Shown: positions 35,609-48,141, numbered from the stretch's first letter. The stretch: 64,000 nt of DNA from Pogonophryne albipinna (GCA_028583405.1 CM053252.1:38801233-38865232), one strand, 5' to 3'. Notes: generated from the sequence alone by a model not told the origin. Made by a program: numbers and translations.

Positions 35609-36384
35609 ATATATCCCCCACTCTCTCTGGTCGCTGAAATGGGGAATTTAAATTACGGGCCAAAGGTTGTATGTACAAGTATTAAAAGTAAGCAGAGGAC
35701 ACCAAACCAACTGAGACCCGTCTGTCCGCCGCATCTACGCACTGTACAACACACACCTACACACTGTACAACACACACCTACACACTGTACCACACACAC
35801 ACACCTACACACTGTACAACACACACCTACACACTGTACCACACACACACACCTACACACTGTACCACACACACTTACAGCTCCTAAAGCATAATCAGGC
35901 TACAGCCGTTGTGTATTTTATTATGTGAAGCACTAAATGGTCTTAGAAAAATATTGACTCTTTGTTTGTAGATATCTACTAAACTACAGCAAATAAAGAG
36001 AGTAGGCCTGTTATACTGAGTGATATATATTTTACACACTGCACTGCTTTCTGCACGGACCTCACAGCTGTTCTCTCTGGAAACATCGCAACGCGATGAA
36101 AGCAGTTTCTAAAATAATATCCAGGGGATGCATGCAGAGCTGCATTGGCTGAGATAAGTCCGGCCGTGCGTCACGCCTCCACCGTTCCCGGAAATGCATC
36201 CGCGGAGGAACCATCAGTGTATCCTCGGTTAGAGCTCCTCCAGAGAGCCTCCTCGACGCTCGATCCTCGGTGTGCATTTAGAGAAATGAGATGTCCTTCA
36301 AAATGGCGCGCTGAAATTCATTTCCGGGTCACTACCGGAGGACCGAGGAGTCGAGTTGAGGTGGGGAAATTTGAGTATTGAGAA
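35609..36384 (+). mobile_element. Unclassified MITE, third copy
   Basis: Parallel to 18711-19555 (shared ggacaccaaaccaactgaga, gtccggccgtgcgtcacg). The right end has decayed (atttgagtattgagaag in place of atttgatgaaatgagaaag). The left end is not the expected terminus. Confidence 0.75.
35739..35878 (+). repeat. CA-rich minisatellite
   Basis: Alternating cacctacacactgtac units of about 22 and 26 bp, six repeats. Homologous in position to 18836-19015. Confidence 0.9.
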
Positions 36385-36389
36385 GCCTC

Positions 36390-37191
36390 TTAGGTGAGGA
36401 GGAATGCTCCAAGATGTTGTGGAAATGCTTTGGAGAGGATGGTAACGGAGTATCTGAGATGTATTTTCTCTTCCTCAGTCACATTCTGAAAGTGTTTTCA
36501 GACTGCATTGAAGCACTTGAGGCCAAATCATTCAGCATAACCTCTGTGTTTAAGGTAATGACTGAACTGAAAGGGAAACTTGAGAGAAGGTTAAAGGACA
36601 CATTTGTTGGCTTTGCTGTGAACAACAAACTCAAGCAGCTAACCCCTGATCTGGCAAAGAAATGTGAGGCTGATTTTCTTGTTTTCTATGAAAGAGCCAA
36701 GAAATACGTGAGTGAAAGGTATGACTTCTCTGAGAACAGCTTTCATAGTAAAGTGTCAAAGCTTGGCCTCACAACTGCTGAGTCATACAGTGATGCAGTC
36801 CAAGCCTGCAGCCTGAAAGACATTGACATGGATGGACTCTATGAGGAATGGCATGGTGGAAGCTATTCTCAGCTCTTCAGAAATGGAAGGATGCCACAGT
36901 GAGGAGCGGTATCTCAAACTGTTTTCCAAAGCAGAAGTCCCACTTGTGAATCTGAGGAAGGTCAGCGCCTACATCTTCTCCATCCCATGTAGCAATGCCC
37001 ATACAGAACGTGTGTTCTCAATGATGACCTCAGCATGGACAAATGAGAGAAATCGTCTGGATGTGGACAGTGTCAAGGCAGAGCTGCAAATTTGTGTCAA
37101 CTTTACATTTGAGTGCACAGACATGTACCAGAGACTCCTTACAAACAAAAAACGATTGGAAGCAAACTTACATACCCTACCTTTAAGATGA
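36390..37191 (+). pseudogene. hAT transposase C-terminal half, frameshifted
   Basis: Frame one (to the stop near 36902) reads CSKMLWKCFGEDGNGVSEMY and continues through KLKQLTPDLAKKCEADFLVF. Near 36840-36900 the reading moves to another frame, which continues as YLKLFSKAEVPLVNL and FSIPCSNAHTERVFSMM. The latter is the hATC dimerisation motif (SIP-SNA-ERVFS). The stop is at about 37191. The N-terminus and both element ends are missing. Closest in style to the KIAA1586/ZMYM-like group of hAT transposases (inference). Confidence 0.8.
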
Positions 37192-37354
37192 TGACCTAAT
37201 GTGTATATAAAAAATGTCAAGTCCTGAGAAAGTCAAATAAGACCGGTGTAAAACTTCACTGCCCAGCCAAAATAAAGTAACCACTTTGATTGAACTAGGC
37301 CAGTAGGTAAGGACTTTCCACTGGATAATAACTGCAGTGATGTATATGTTTTAG

Positions 37355-37520
37355 CCATGGCCGTATCCACCATTGAGGTCACTGAGGTCCGGACCTCGGT
37401 AATATTTTTCGAGCTTTGTATACAAAACTTGTGCAATAATTGCACTAAACGGGGTTCTTTGTAGTACTTCCATTTACTGTTGATGGGGGCGCCGCATAAC
37501 TACGTAGCCTCGGTTAAAGC
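37355..37520 (+). mobile_element. hAT-like terminus
   Basis: tggccgtatccaccattgag, then a 14-bp palindrome gaggtccggacctc at 37384-37397, resembles a teleost hAT end. One end only. Confidence 0.35.
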
Positions 37521-38984
37521 AAACAGAAGAAGACGACATGTATCAACAAACCACCGCAGCCCGGACTTGTATCGGAGCAGCGGAGGAGTGATGAAGTATC
37601 TAGAGATCTGAGTCCAGCGGGCTGCTTGTGTTTCTGTTCATCAGGACATCATATAACCAGCAGATCCTGTGTGAACGCTCTACGTTAGTCAGTGGACGTC
37701 CGACAACATGCACACTAACTTATATTGCAGCTATAGGCTATACTTTGGTTTAAATTGCGTGAATAAACTAGCTAGAGAGCTACAGTTAATTACATTCATC
37801 CAATGTCAGAAGGACATTGGATGAATGAACATTGTAATGCTTTTCTTTCATTTCAATTTGAGTAAAACATTGAAGATATAACATTGTATTGTTTTCTTTT
37901 TACACTGACTCAGCTATAATTAAAGGACTACGTCAGTTGAAGCTCAGCTTTGGTAAGGAAGAGACAGGACAGGCAGAGAGAAAGAGAGAGAGACAGTGAT
38001 GGAAGTCAGGGAGGAACTGCAGGTACAGTCACACACAAGAATGTAGGCTTAATAACCCCATCTATCTATGACAATAGTCTTCATTTACAATAGGCATAAT
38101 CTTAAAACTATAACTATATAAACTAGACTCCCAATTTAGTATTTCTCTTAAGCTGACTGCTACCACTTTTTACACAGTTTGAAATAGATGAGGGTTTGTT
38201 GTTTCATTTTTCCAGATGGAAAACGGGATCCTGGTATCAACTGAATGTGTGTGCTCTCACACTGCAGTGAGTCTCTGTAATGTAACGCAACGGAGCAGAT
38301 ATGTGTGTCGATGAAATGATACGGCTGATGGCCTGCAGACCGAGAGGGGAATTAAACAAAAGAGAGGGAAAAAGAAGAGGGTGGGGGGGGGTGATCAGAG
38401 GTGTGTCTTGGACTCTCTGTGTGTGTGTGTGTGTTTGTGGAACTGCTGACAGTCTGACGCCGCGGCTAAATGCACCCAGGACGTGATGAGGTAACCAGTG
38501 TCTGTCTGTAAACACAGTGAGCCCTGTTAGACACACACACTTACACACAGGGACATCTCCGGTGTGGAGCCAGCAGCACCTGCTGTGGCCATATTAGAGC
38601 AGTTTCAGATGGTCGATAGCGTCTCCCTCCCTCCCCCTTTCTCTCTGTTAGTCTCCACCTCTAACCTCTTTCTGTGTTATTCTATTGTTCATCTTTCTTC
38701 TCTGTTATTGTTTTTGCCTCATTGTCGCATTCTCCATTTCCAATCTTCTCCTTGATCTTCCCTCTTTTTTTTTACGATGAATCTAAAATTACACCCATTT
38801 GTCTCGCTCTCTTTTCTAACCCTCACATCATCTCTCTTTCCACTTCTCTTCCCCCATTTCCCATCTCTTTCACTCCTCCACTTTTTCTTTCCCTTGATCA
38901 ATATTTTCCTTTCATCGCTCCATCTCTTATTCCTCCATACCTTGTCCCTCTCTCAGTTTTTGGTTGCTCACACTGCAAAAAGCC
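37521..38984. other. Intergenic with pyrimidine tract
   Basis: 38621-38955 is a long T/C-rich tract (runs of tccctc and tttctc). Short GT run at 38417-38434. No gene that I can support. Confidence 0.5.
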
Positions 38985-39925
38985 TGAAATTATTATGGAT
39001 TATTGTAGAAGATGGCAAATTAAGGTAATGCTCTTTTCTAAAGCTAAAGATACACCGGAGACTGCTTTGGATATTGTAACTGCAAGGAATACAACTTGAA
39101 GTGGTTACCTGTTATAAATACCTTGGTATCTGGCTTGATGATTGTCTCTCTTTTAAATTTCATGTAAATAACCTGCTTAAAAAGCTGAGGGTTAGGCTAG
39201 GTTTCTTTTACAGGAACAAATCCTGTTTCTCGCTTGAGGCCAGGAAAAGGCTAGTCACTGTGACCTTTTTACCTGTGCTGGACTATGGTGATTTGTTATA
39301 TATGAATGCACCTGCCAATTACCTGAGCAAGTTAGATGCTGCGTATCACAGTGCACTGAGATTTTTGACAAATTGTAAAGCACTTACGCATCACTGTACC
39401 CTGTATACCAAGGCGGTTATGCCATCACTTACTGTATGGAGGCTCAGTCACTGGTACTTTTTCATTTACAAAGCCATGTTGGATAAACTACCATCTTATA
39501 TCTGCTCCCTGATCTCTCTGCGAATTGAAAGTACTTATTGCCTCAGATCGCATGCTGTGGTTTTATTAAATGTGCCAAGTGCTAGGACTGTCTTAGGGAA
39601 GAAACTTTTAGATGTGCAGCTCCACTAACATGGAACAGTCTGCAAAAAGAATGGAAAATTACCAAGCTAGTACCACTACATGTTTTTAAAGCTCGGTTGG
39701 ATGCTACAAAATCAGATGCTGTTGGTACCTGTACATGTGGTTAAATATGTAAATTGTAATCCCTGTACATTTTGCTGTATGATGTCCTTTTGTTGTTCTG
39801 TTGTTTATGTTTTTATGTCTTCTTGTGGAACCTACTGCTGCAGGTCTCCCTTGAAAAAGAGATCATTGATCTCAATGGGATTTTACCTGGATAAATAAAG
39901 GTTTTGAATTGAATTGAAATTGGTG
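38985..39925 (+). mobile_element. 5'-truncated LINE with reverse-transcriptase remnant
   Basis: Includes a decayed C-terminal half of a LINE ORF2 and a 3' tail gtctcccttgaaaaagagat, atctcaatggg, ataaataaagg, ending in a gaattgaa-type repeat. Jockey/CR1/Rex1-like by the peptide, but the clade is not certain. Confidence 0.8.
38998..39744 (+). pseudogene. LINE ORF2 C-terminal fragment
   Basis: Reads WQIKVMLFSK, then after a frameshift near 39095 YKYLGIWLDDCLSF, LGFFYRNKSCFSLEARKRL and FLPVLDYGDLLYMNA. A second frameshift near 39605 leads to RCAAPLTWNSLQKEW and a stop at 39742. The YLGIWLD and VLDYG motifs are those found after the palm domain in jockey-superfamily reverse transcriptases. Two frameshifts and a missing 5' half make it non-functional. 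Confidence 0.85.
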
Positions 39926-40099
39926 AAGATAATTTCTCTTTCTTTGGTTAAAATTTGGTTACTTACTTTCGGAGTGTGATGATATCAGGAAATGAAAAGT
40001 GCTTGATGAAGTAGAGGAAAGATATCCCTCTCGTTCTATCTCTCCTCCCACACCCTCTCCTAAGGTCTGCGCCTATCGACTGTTTTAGTAATGGAGTAT
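39926..40099. other. Spacer
   Basis: Nothing recognised. Confidence 0.4.
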
Positions 40100-40200
40100 T
40101 GAACATGATTAGATGAAACTTTAATGATCCCAGAGGATAAATGGGGTTGCTGCAGTGGCAAGAAGAAATATGATACATCAAATAAAATCAGGCTCTGTGT
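40100..40200 (-). mobile_element. Retroposon 3' end, antisense
   Basis: gatgaaactttaatgatccc agrees with the antisense form of a recurrent teleost LINE tail (ctttattgatccc). Fragment only. Confidence 0.4.
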
Positions 40201-40437
40201 GTGTGCATCTCTGCGTGCAGGAGTGTGTATACCGATATATTGAGCAGACAAATTGATGAATGATGTGCAAAAAAGTCTTACAGGATGACTGTCTTGTGCA
40301 AAACAGCAATGTTTGTATTATTGCTTTGGATTATTAGCAGCTATATAAGACAATGTTCACTTTTTGCTCTGGTTTGGTCTCTATCAATTTCTAAAAACGT
40401 GGCTCTTTAGCTAGAAAATTATTCGCGGTGTTAACTA

Positions 40438-40471
40438 CGACCTGCTCTGCCTTCTGGTGCAGAGCAGGTCG
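40438..40471. repeat. 13-bp stem hairpin
   Basis: Perfect inverted pair cgacctgctctgc / gcagagcaggtcg with an 8-nt spacer. Confidence 0.92.
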
Positions 40472-40859
40472 CACCAAATAAAAGCGCTACGGCAAGTTAA
40501 TCCCATCCAAACTGCATCTCGACCGACTACAACACATTAGATGACTAAAACATTAACATTTGGCTGAACGGTCAAACTTGTTTTTCGATCCGAAATTGCA
40601 TCAATCCGACTTCCATCACCTTACTGGCATAACGCAGCTAAACTCTTTTGGACATACACACTGAAAGCCGCATTTTAGCATTATCATAGGTCGTAAATAA
40701 CAGAAACAAAAGCTCAAAATAGTCAAATAATATATATAAAAATATGCAAAACAGTCTTATCTATTTACATAAAATTCAAAGCAAATGTCATCTGTCCAAC
40801 ATAAATATTTTCTTGGACATACATATGTGCTGAGTGGCTCTTACATGTAGGGTCGAGTG

Positions 40860-41290
40860 ATACATACTGTACACCCCAGCACGTGCACTCCGCATCAGCC
40901 AAACAGCTCGCTGCACCCTCGCTGCCAAGGGGACCCAAGTTCCCATCAGCAAAAACACGTGGGTTTGCTATCCTGGCTCCAAAATGGTGGAATGAGCTCC
41001 CCATTGACATCAGGACAGCAGATAGCTTACACACCTTCCGGCGCAGACTGAAAACGCATCTCTTTCGACTCCACTTCGAGCAATAGAACTATTAACAAAG
41101 CACTTATATACTAATAAAGGACTGGCTTACCTAAAGCCAGTTGAGTAGCACTTGAAATGTTTTTGCTCTATGAAACCTGATGTACTTATATGATTCTGTT
41201 TTCTTCAAGTTTGTATTTTGTTGGTCGAACGCACTTATTGTAAGTCGCTTTGGATAAAAGCGTCAGCTAATTGCAATGTAATGTAATACA
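40860..41290 (+). mobile_element. L2-type LINE 3' end
   Basis: Encodes the ORF2 C-terminus (see below) and ends with gtaagtcgctttggataaaa and a taatgtaat tail. This tail is characteristic of L2-clade LINEs and the SINEs that share their tail. Confidence 0.85.
40883..41086 (+). pseudogene. L2 LINE ORF2 C-terminal peptide
   Basis: Frame ends FAILAPKWWNELPIDIR, then TADSLHTFRRRLKTHLF. The W-N-LP-IR and F-LKTHLF motifs close L2-type ORF2 proteins. It is a 5'-truncated copy, so only the last 60 or so codons remain. Confidence 0.85.
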
Positions 41291-42778
41291 TTCCTTAGTT
41301 TACACAGGCTTTTTTCCCCTTCTGTCGGCAGGATTATTAAAATAAGATCTGAACCTTGTTAAAAGGGTGAAGCATGGGCCGTGTTAGAACGAACACACTT
41401 TGGAGAAGATCTGAATCACAATGCGTTCATAAGAGCGATGATTTACTAAAGTTAACATTGTGAGGTAGGCCAATTGTGCCACATTCATGTGATAAATGAA
41501 AAATGAATTCCTGACCTAGAAAACTCATGTTAACGTTTCCCAAAGTCGGAACAACAGAAATAGATATGAGCATGTCGTTAACAAGGTTTGTCACTACAAG
41601 CGACCACTCTCCCATTACACATTAATATTACTGCAGCGTAACGTGTCATTACCTTCAAGAGGGACAAACAGATAATACAAAAAGGACAAATAAACAAGGA
41701 TAGGGTACATATAATGCTTATTGAATTGATTTTGATCGGAAATACATGCATAATTGTTATTAGATGTTATGTCGAGTCCACATTTAATCTATATAAAATA
41801 TAATCTTTTGTAAAAATAAATGTTCTCACGTTGTGTCAATAATGATTAAGAACCGACTAAAGTTGGTCAATAAATAGTTCACAAAAGGAGAACCTTTCTT
41901 CTTTTTTCCCACATCAATACAAAGCCCTGAGAGATGTTTGACCGCTCAGAGCCACCATACATGCTGATGTCATGATCCAGAATGGCATCTGATAAACTTG
42001 CCCTCCCAGCACATAAAACTTTAAAAAAAACAAAGTAAAGAAAAGCAAGGTGAAATGAATGAACAGAGGATTCTTAAGGAGGACCGATGATGACTGTTAT
42101 GTTGGATTGAGTGAACATTGCCTTCTTGGTTCTCTTTATTCAGTCCAGCCTGGCAGCATGTCCTCTAAAACACATTCCACACTCTGCAGAAATATCTCGC
42201 TGAGTCAGTTTTAATTTGCTGCAACTTATTTTTTCTCAACGATGACATCTGGCAGATTCATGAATGCTAATGATTTAACTCCACTGCGTGACATTTACTT
42301 AGAAAAACCTAGGTAGCAATTTTCCACGCAGAAATTCTAAGTAAATGTAACAACCTATATTTCAAGTAACATCTACTTACAGTTAGGGCATTTTAACAAA
42401 TACTGCACATACAACAGAAACACATTGATATACTGTCAATCAGGTCGAAGAAGAATCCGGCCCTTTAACTTAAGTATACATATTCATACCACACTGTAAG
42501 AATACTCTATTACAAGTGAAAGTCTGGTAATGAAAATGTTACATTAGCTAAATGCTGTTTGAGTATTACACGTTAAAGTACCCTATAGTAAAAAATCCAA
42601 AATTAAACAAAAAAACATCTTAAAAGCTCAAAATTAATAAGTAAAATGTACAATTTTTTGTAAATAAAAAACAGAAGCGTATACTTTATAAACTCTATAA
42701 AAGATCTAGTGAAGCACAGAGTACAATATTTTCCTTTGATTTGTAGTGGAGTATAACGTGCAATGAAAAGAAAATTGT
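41291..42778. other. Intergenic, AT-rich
   Basis: No gene or element boundary that I can support. Confidence 0.5.
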
Positions 42779-43062
42779 TACGGTGTGTGTAGGAAGCAGG
42801 ACACAAATGCAGATTAAAGTGACAAAAATAACTCCTTTATTTCAAGGCTAAACTATTAACAAAGACTGAACAGAACAGAACACTCACCGCAGACCAAGTC
42901 ATGACACAAGACGAACCGACAAAGACAGAAAAACCAGAACTTAAATACACACAAGACTAATCATACAAACAAGACACAGGTGAGGAGGGAGGAGAAAACA
43001 CAGGGACACCAGGTGAACACAATCGGGTAAATTAGACACGCCAGGGAAACTGACGTTAGACT
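42779..43062 (-). mobile_element. Probable solo LTR, Gypsy-like
   Basis: On the minus strand: opens near taacgtcagtttccctgg, has a tatttaag box (complement of 42940-42950), a polyadenylation signal aataaagg (42832-42841), then ctgcatttgtgtcctgc, and closes cgtaaca. This is the layout of teleost Gypsy LTRs. No internal region flanks it. Confidence 0.5.
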
Positions 43063-43346
43063 TTTTCGCTGCCCGTCATTTTGACGGACAGGATCGTAAA
43101 ACTTCTGTAAAAATCCAGAATTACCCGTCGGCCTTTACACAACTCTGACGGGGGGGGGGGGGACAGTTCACATGCGCCGTGTTATGCATGGCTGCTGCAC
43201 CTCGCGGGAGCGTGCACAGCGTAAAGCCAAAACTCACAGACATTTCAATGATTTGTACGGCACAGTTAGGTTGTCATAGACGGAAAATATTCGGTTAACG
43301 CGACCTCTGCTCAGCATAGTCCTTTTTCGACGATATCTTTGCCTCC
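43063..43346. other. Spacer
   Basis: Contains a 12-G run at about 43150. No gene seen. Confidence 0.4.
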
Positions 43347-44728
43347 ATAGAGAACCGCAGTGATGCGTCCTAAAACCCGGAAGTAAGTTAGCATTTTTAC
43401 CACTGCCGGTTCCTTCGACAAAAAGCAATGGGATTTCTCCATAGGGTTTTGGAAAATATCTGGAAATAAGGTCTGTGGTTGAGACAAATTTAAGAGACGG
43501 ATCACGTTTTGTTCTACGACATTAAATACATCAGCAGTGACCCCACTGGTGATTTTTGAAGAGTTTACGTGTCTGAAAAACGGTGGTTGTTAACATGTGG
43601 CTGAATAGGACTACAGAAGTTGTCGAGGCTGTTTTACGTCATTCCCCCGAACACGTAAACACTTCCGCTAAGTTTGTTTGCCCTGCTCTGCTTAAAAGCA
43701 AGTAGCTGCCTCCTGCAAACTGTTAAAACAAACGCTTCAACTTGTACAATTTTGAATCTGTAGTTTTGAATATGGATCTTAAGTTGGCGTGACATTGAAG
43801 CAGCGACCCTGCTGTAGTTCGTTTATAGCATAACGTTAGCATTTTGCTTCTGGCGACTAGATTTATGATTCGAAAATGATAAAAGTAGGGTAGACATGTG
43901 TATAATATCCAGCTGAACAAAACGTGATCCGTCTCTTAACAATATAACCGCCAATCGGGTCAATTTGACCCAGAGCTGTTTTTTATTGTATGTAACTTTT
44001 TTTCAATAACATATTAAAGTCTCCCAGTCCGTGACTTTTCCTGAAAGTGTGTTATGTAGCACCCTATGTTGTTAAAAATGGTCAATATGAAGTCAGATTG
44101 AAGAAATCGCCCAAAAAATTGCCATTTATACCTATTTCCGCCAAGCGGGTCATATTGACCCTACCCCTTTTTGCGCTATTGATTTTGCGTGTAAACAAAC
44201 ATGACATGTTGCTATAGAAACACCTTTTGTCTACTGCGGTTCCTTATAGATTGAGAGATAGATTGAGAGAGAGAGAGATAGATGGATAGATTGATAGCGA
44301 CAGTCTGTAGTGAAGGAGCGCGCTCCCGCTCACGGGAGACTGCTCGCGCTGCGCTCCGCAGCAAACAGCTGTTTGCTTTTCGCCCAACAACGACAACCGC
44401 CTCACGAAACGCTATGTTGTACCGTTAATAAACGAAACAATTTAACAAAATTGCTTGTCAAAATACCAATACCACAGGACCATTTTTCTTTTTAAAGCAA
44501 TACTTTTACCTTGAAAATCAATGCATTCTAATGCTGGGTCAATTTGACCCCGGTGGCGGTTTTAGGTATAAAAAATCTCTGGCGGTTCTAGTGTTAAATG
44601 TGTGTCAACCACAGACCTTATTTCGAGCTATTTTTCAAAATCCTATGGAGAAATTGTATTGGTTTTTGACGAAGGAACCGGAAGGAGTTTACTTCCGGGT
44701 TTTAGGACGCGTCACTGCGGTTCTCTAT
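43347..44728. mobile_element. Long-inverted-repeat element split by a MITE
   Basis: Left arm 43347-43515 is the inverse complement of the right arm, which is split into 43915-43939 and 44598-44728. The arms end atagagaaccgcag / ctgcggttctctat. Between arms is about 400 bp of non-coding sequence. Family not identified; relatives at 15060-15440 and 62755-63028. Confidence 0.85.
43940..44593. mobile_element. piggyBac-like MITE, 654 bp
   Basis: TTAA at 43936-43939 and 44594-44597. Ends caatataaccgcca and, inverted, cactagaaccgcca. gggtcaatttgaccc palindromes near both ends. It lies in the right arm of the host element; the left arm preserves the unoccupied site (cttaaat). No transposase. Confidence 0.93.
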
Positions 44729-45394
44729 TCTGTCCAAACATGTAAATCAGTGTTAACATACAATACTGTATACTTTTCTTGGAAGTTACTTAGAGTTAGC
44801 TATTTAATTAAGTATTTAAGTAGCCATTGATTGTACATGTTCTTTTTAAGCAGAGAGGGATTTGAGCTTCAAAAGGTGCAAAGGGCTTTATTATCATATG
44901 CACAGTAGCTACAGTGTGGATATGCAATGAAAAACGTCAGTCCCAGGCTCTTCCAACAATGCAACATAAATATATATATAGGACATAAAAGAAATACAAA
45001 ATATATATAAAAATAGTGCAAGCTCAGGATACTATTAAGGGAATTTATATTAACTCTTATTTGTTATAGTCAAAGTATGACTATAAGTAAGGAAGCTTAG
45101 TTTATTAAATGTTTGCTTTGTTCCCAACAGGAAGTAAACCTGAATAAATAATTGGGTTCTACGGGCTCAAACTATCAATTCTCCTGAAAAACACATTTTG
45201 AATCAGAATATTAAACATTGAAATGTAGTAATTTAGAAAATATAAATAAATATTATACAGTAAAATGTCATTCCAGTGTACTTTATCTAAATGTTAACTT
45301 AAAAACAACTGGAGACTGAAGAGGTTTTTCACATACTGGCAATATGTACTTACCTTTAACAGACATGTCAATTATTGTAGTGAACACACATAAC
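44729..45394. other. Intergenic with retroposon tail
   Basis: 44880-44995 (gggctttattatcatatgca, caggctcttccaacaatgc) resembles an antisense retroposon 3' end frequent in teleosts. The rest is AT-rich. Confidence 0.4.
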
Positions 45395-45923
45395 CAGTGG
45401 TGTAGTGGGCGTTGGACGCGGGGGTACGCCGTACCCCCACTTATTTGAAGCATGATTTTTTTTAATAGTCTAATAAATATAAAATCATTGCCAGTGTTAT
45501 CAGTTGCAAGTGTGAATTTGTTGTAATAATGACGAAAACATAAAAGGCAGATTTCACAGTAATTATAATAAAAAACGGAGTTCAAGCATTTATGCAACTT
45601 GATTTGAAGCGTGTATGTGTGTGTGAGGGGCAGCACCGTGTGTGTATAATGCATTTTTATTATTTGTCCCGCGTCCCACAAATTGAGACTATGTCCCGCA
45701 TTTGAGTGACAGTCACGCAGAAAGGCCGGCTCGGTTCGCTGACGGCCGGCACCGCCCTTTATTATTATATTATCTAAACATCATGTAAGTTGCGCTGACA
45801 GGCGACACAGAGGTCCACACACAGTGTACCCACCCCCCCCCGTTGACAGTTCAGGACCTCGTCTATAGTGTCTCCCCCCCCCCGCCCCGTCCACCCAGTA
45901 AAAAAATCCCCACTACACCACTG
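45395..45923. mobile_element. hAT-like MITE, 529 bp
   Basis: Perfect 14-bp terminal inverted repeat cagtggtgtagtgg / ccactacaccactg and perfect 8-bp target duplication cacataac at 45387-45394 and 45924-45931. No coding content. Long C runs near 45833 and 45873. Confidence 0.95.
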
Positions 45924-45931
45924 CACATAAC

Positions 45932-48080
45932 TGTAAGTACAGAAAGATATTGGAGACAAAGATTATGCATTAACTTCGATTTAACGTGCTACAGAAGGAG
46001 GCACCAGCAGTCAAACTTCTAATAAAGTCACTATTGTCCCAGTAGTCTCCCTGGATTACAGAGTGGCCCACAGGCAGTTTACACAGAGCAGCGTCCATGG
46101 CAGGGAATGTGTGACATACCTTTTTTTAGAAATCTGGTGCCGCTATCTGTCTCAGTATGCACAGGAAATAAAAGCACTCATGTGCATTACACACAGTCGG
46201 ATGCATGTGAGAGAACTGACTTGACTCCCCTAGTAAAGGAAAACTCAGTTTGGCGACACACTGCTTAACGAGCAGCATTTGAAAATGTAGCGCGAACACC
46301 CCCCAAGTAAAACAAACTCTTCTGAACTACTAATGCCCCATTGCGAAACAAAATTATTCTAAAATGTGAATTTCGCCGCTGTTAACTAGTTTGAAGCAAC
46401 TACTAAACAACTAAGTATTACATGTTGTGTGTGCCGCACCCATGAAAGCAGGCTAAATTAGCTAGCACGCTAACTAGCTAAATTGCTAAGCTAAAAGACT
46501 GACTAGCTAGCTAGTTACTGTAAGAAACTATTCGTTTGATATCCACATTAAGCTGACAAGCTAACAGGGATGTACAGAGTTAATAAAGTACATATACTTA
46601 CATGATTCAAAATCCACGAGTATTCATATTAGACGAGGGGCCATGCTTTCTTCTCTTCAACTGGAACCATCTGCTTTTTTTCAAATGTCTGTAGCTAATG
46701 TGTGCAAACTCCTCTGACGTCATCGGGGGCGTCGCCCACCTTTACTCACATTGCCCAGGTACATTTTACTAGCTTTTCACAGGTTGTAGGTCAACACATT
46801 ACTTTAGTTAACATTTACTTGGTGCTATGATTTAAATGTACTCAACAAAATTAAGATACAAAATTCAAGTAACACATTAAATAATAGGAGAGATTTGGAG
46901 TAAAAGAACATTATTAGTAAATTGTTGTAGAATTTAAACAAATAATCAAAGTATTTACTGAACCAAAAAGTCTTTTTTTTCAGTGTGCCGACAGAGAAAT
47001 TCTAAATATACTGAGAGGCAATTTGACGACAAAAGCCTTTTCTAATCCCAAAGAAAGGATTTAATATTCGTCTGTTTTTAGTGCATGTTTATTTTGTCTG
47101 GCATGCATTTATTTTAGTGGCCGTGTTCCTGTGACTAACTGCATAGCCAGTAGCAGCAGTGTCCTACGTATTATTTCATTTATTTTTACATAAACATACC
47201 ACATTTCATTCGTAACTGAAAAGATTTGCTCAAAACGGGTTGTTCATTCATTTTTCATTAGGAGGCAAATGAACAAACAAAAAATTGTACTATTTAATAT
47301 TTGTACAAACTCTCTTTAAGTGCCAATATATTTAATTGCATGATACTTACTGACTAATAATTGTTCTGGCTTCATGTACAATCTTTTCTGTATCCATTGG
47401 TTATATAATTACAATATGTTGTTGGTTGCAAATGTTAGACATTTTTTCTTTACATGGTCTAAATCAAACAGTAACATCCATTTTTTTTATAAAAAAGGGT
47501 GTGTACCAGATGTTTCTCAGATATGTGTAACCTACTTCAGCTGGAGTTACAAGAGGTAAAATACTTTTTACACTTGGACCCTGTGTGCCCTCATATCACT
47601 TGACACGACTGACCAGAATAGAAGAGACCAATCAGACGATAAGAGACAAAACAGGAAGCGGCACAGGAAACAGCCACTTCCTGCCAGCAGGCCGGGGCAG
47701 CCGCCACACAGTGTACCACCAAAATAACATTCTTGTTATATTATTATTATTATTACAACTATTTCTTCAGCACTCACTGCATTTATTTTCCTTTTTGTTA
47801 AATGATGACACACACCTAAGACATAAGACAAAACGGATAAAAACAATAACACCATAATTAATGAATAAAAGAAGAAATAATAATACAAATAATAAGAATG
47901 ATAAAGATTAATGACACATTTAATGGGGATGTTGCTTATTAAAAGCTAATCTAAATAATGTGTTATCATGTTTGACTGCTATTAAACCTTTGTGCATGTG
48001 TGTTTGCACGTTGTGTTACCTATACACACACCCACACATAACATTGACTCAACAGAAATACAGGCTTTCCAATGCATAGT

Positions 48081-48083
<3 letters not shown>
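45932..48083. other. Intergenic
   Basis: 46440-46530 is rich in gctagc/ctaac phrases. 46800-46985 ends ttttttcagtgtg, like a recurrent MITE end. No exon that I can support. Confidence 0.45.

Positions 48084-48138
<55 letters not shown>
48084..48138 (+). repeat. (AC)n microsatellite
   Basis: 55 bp, uninterrupted. Confidence 0.97.

Positions 48139-48141
<3 letters not shown>

Noticed and set aside
38674..39099. 141-codon plus-strand frame
   Set aside because: Most of it is a pyrimidine tract; only the last 35 codons are LINE sequence, already annotated.
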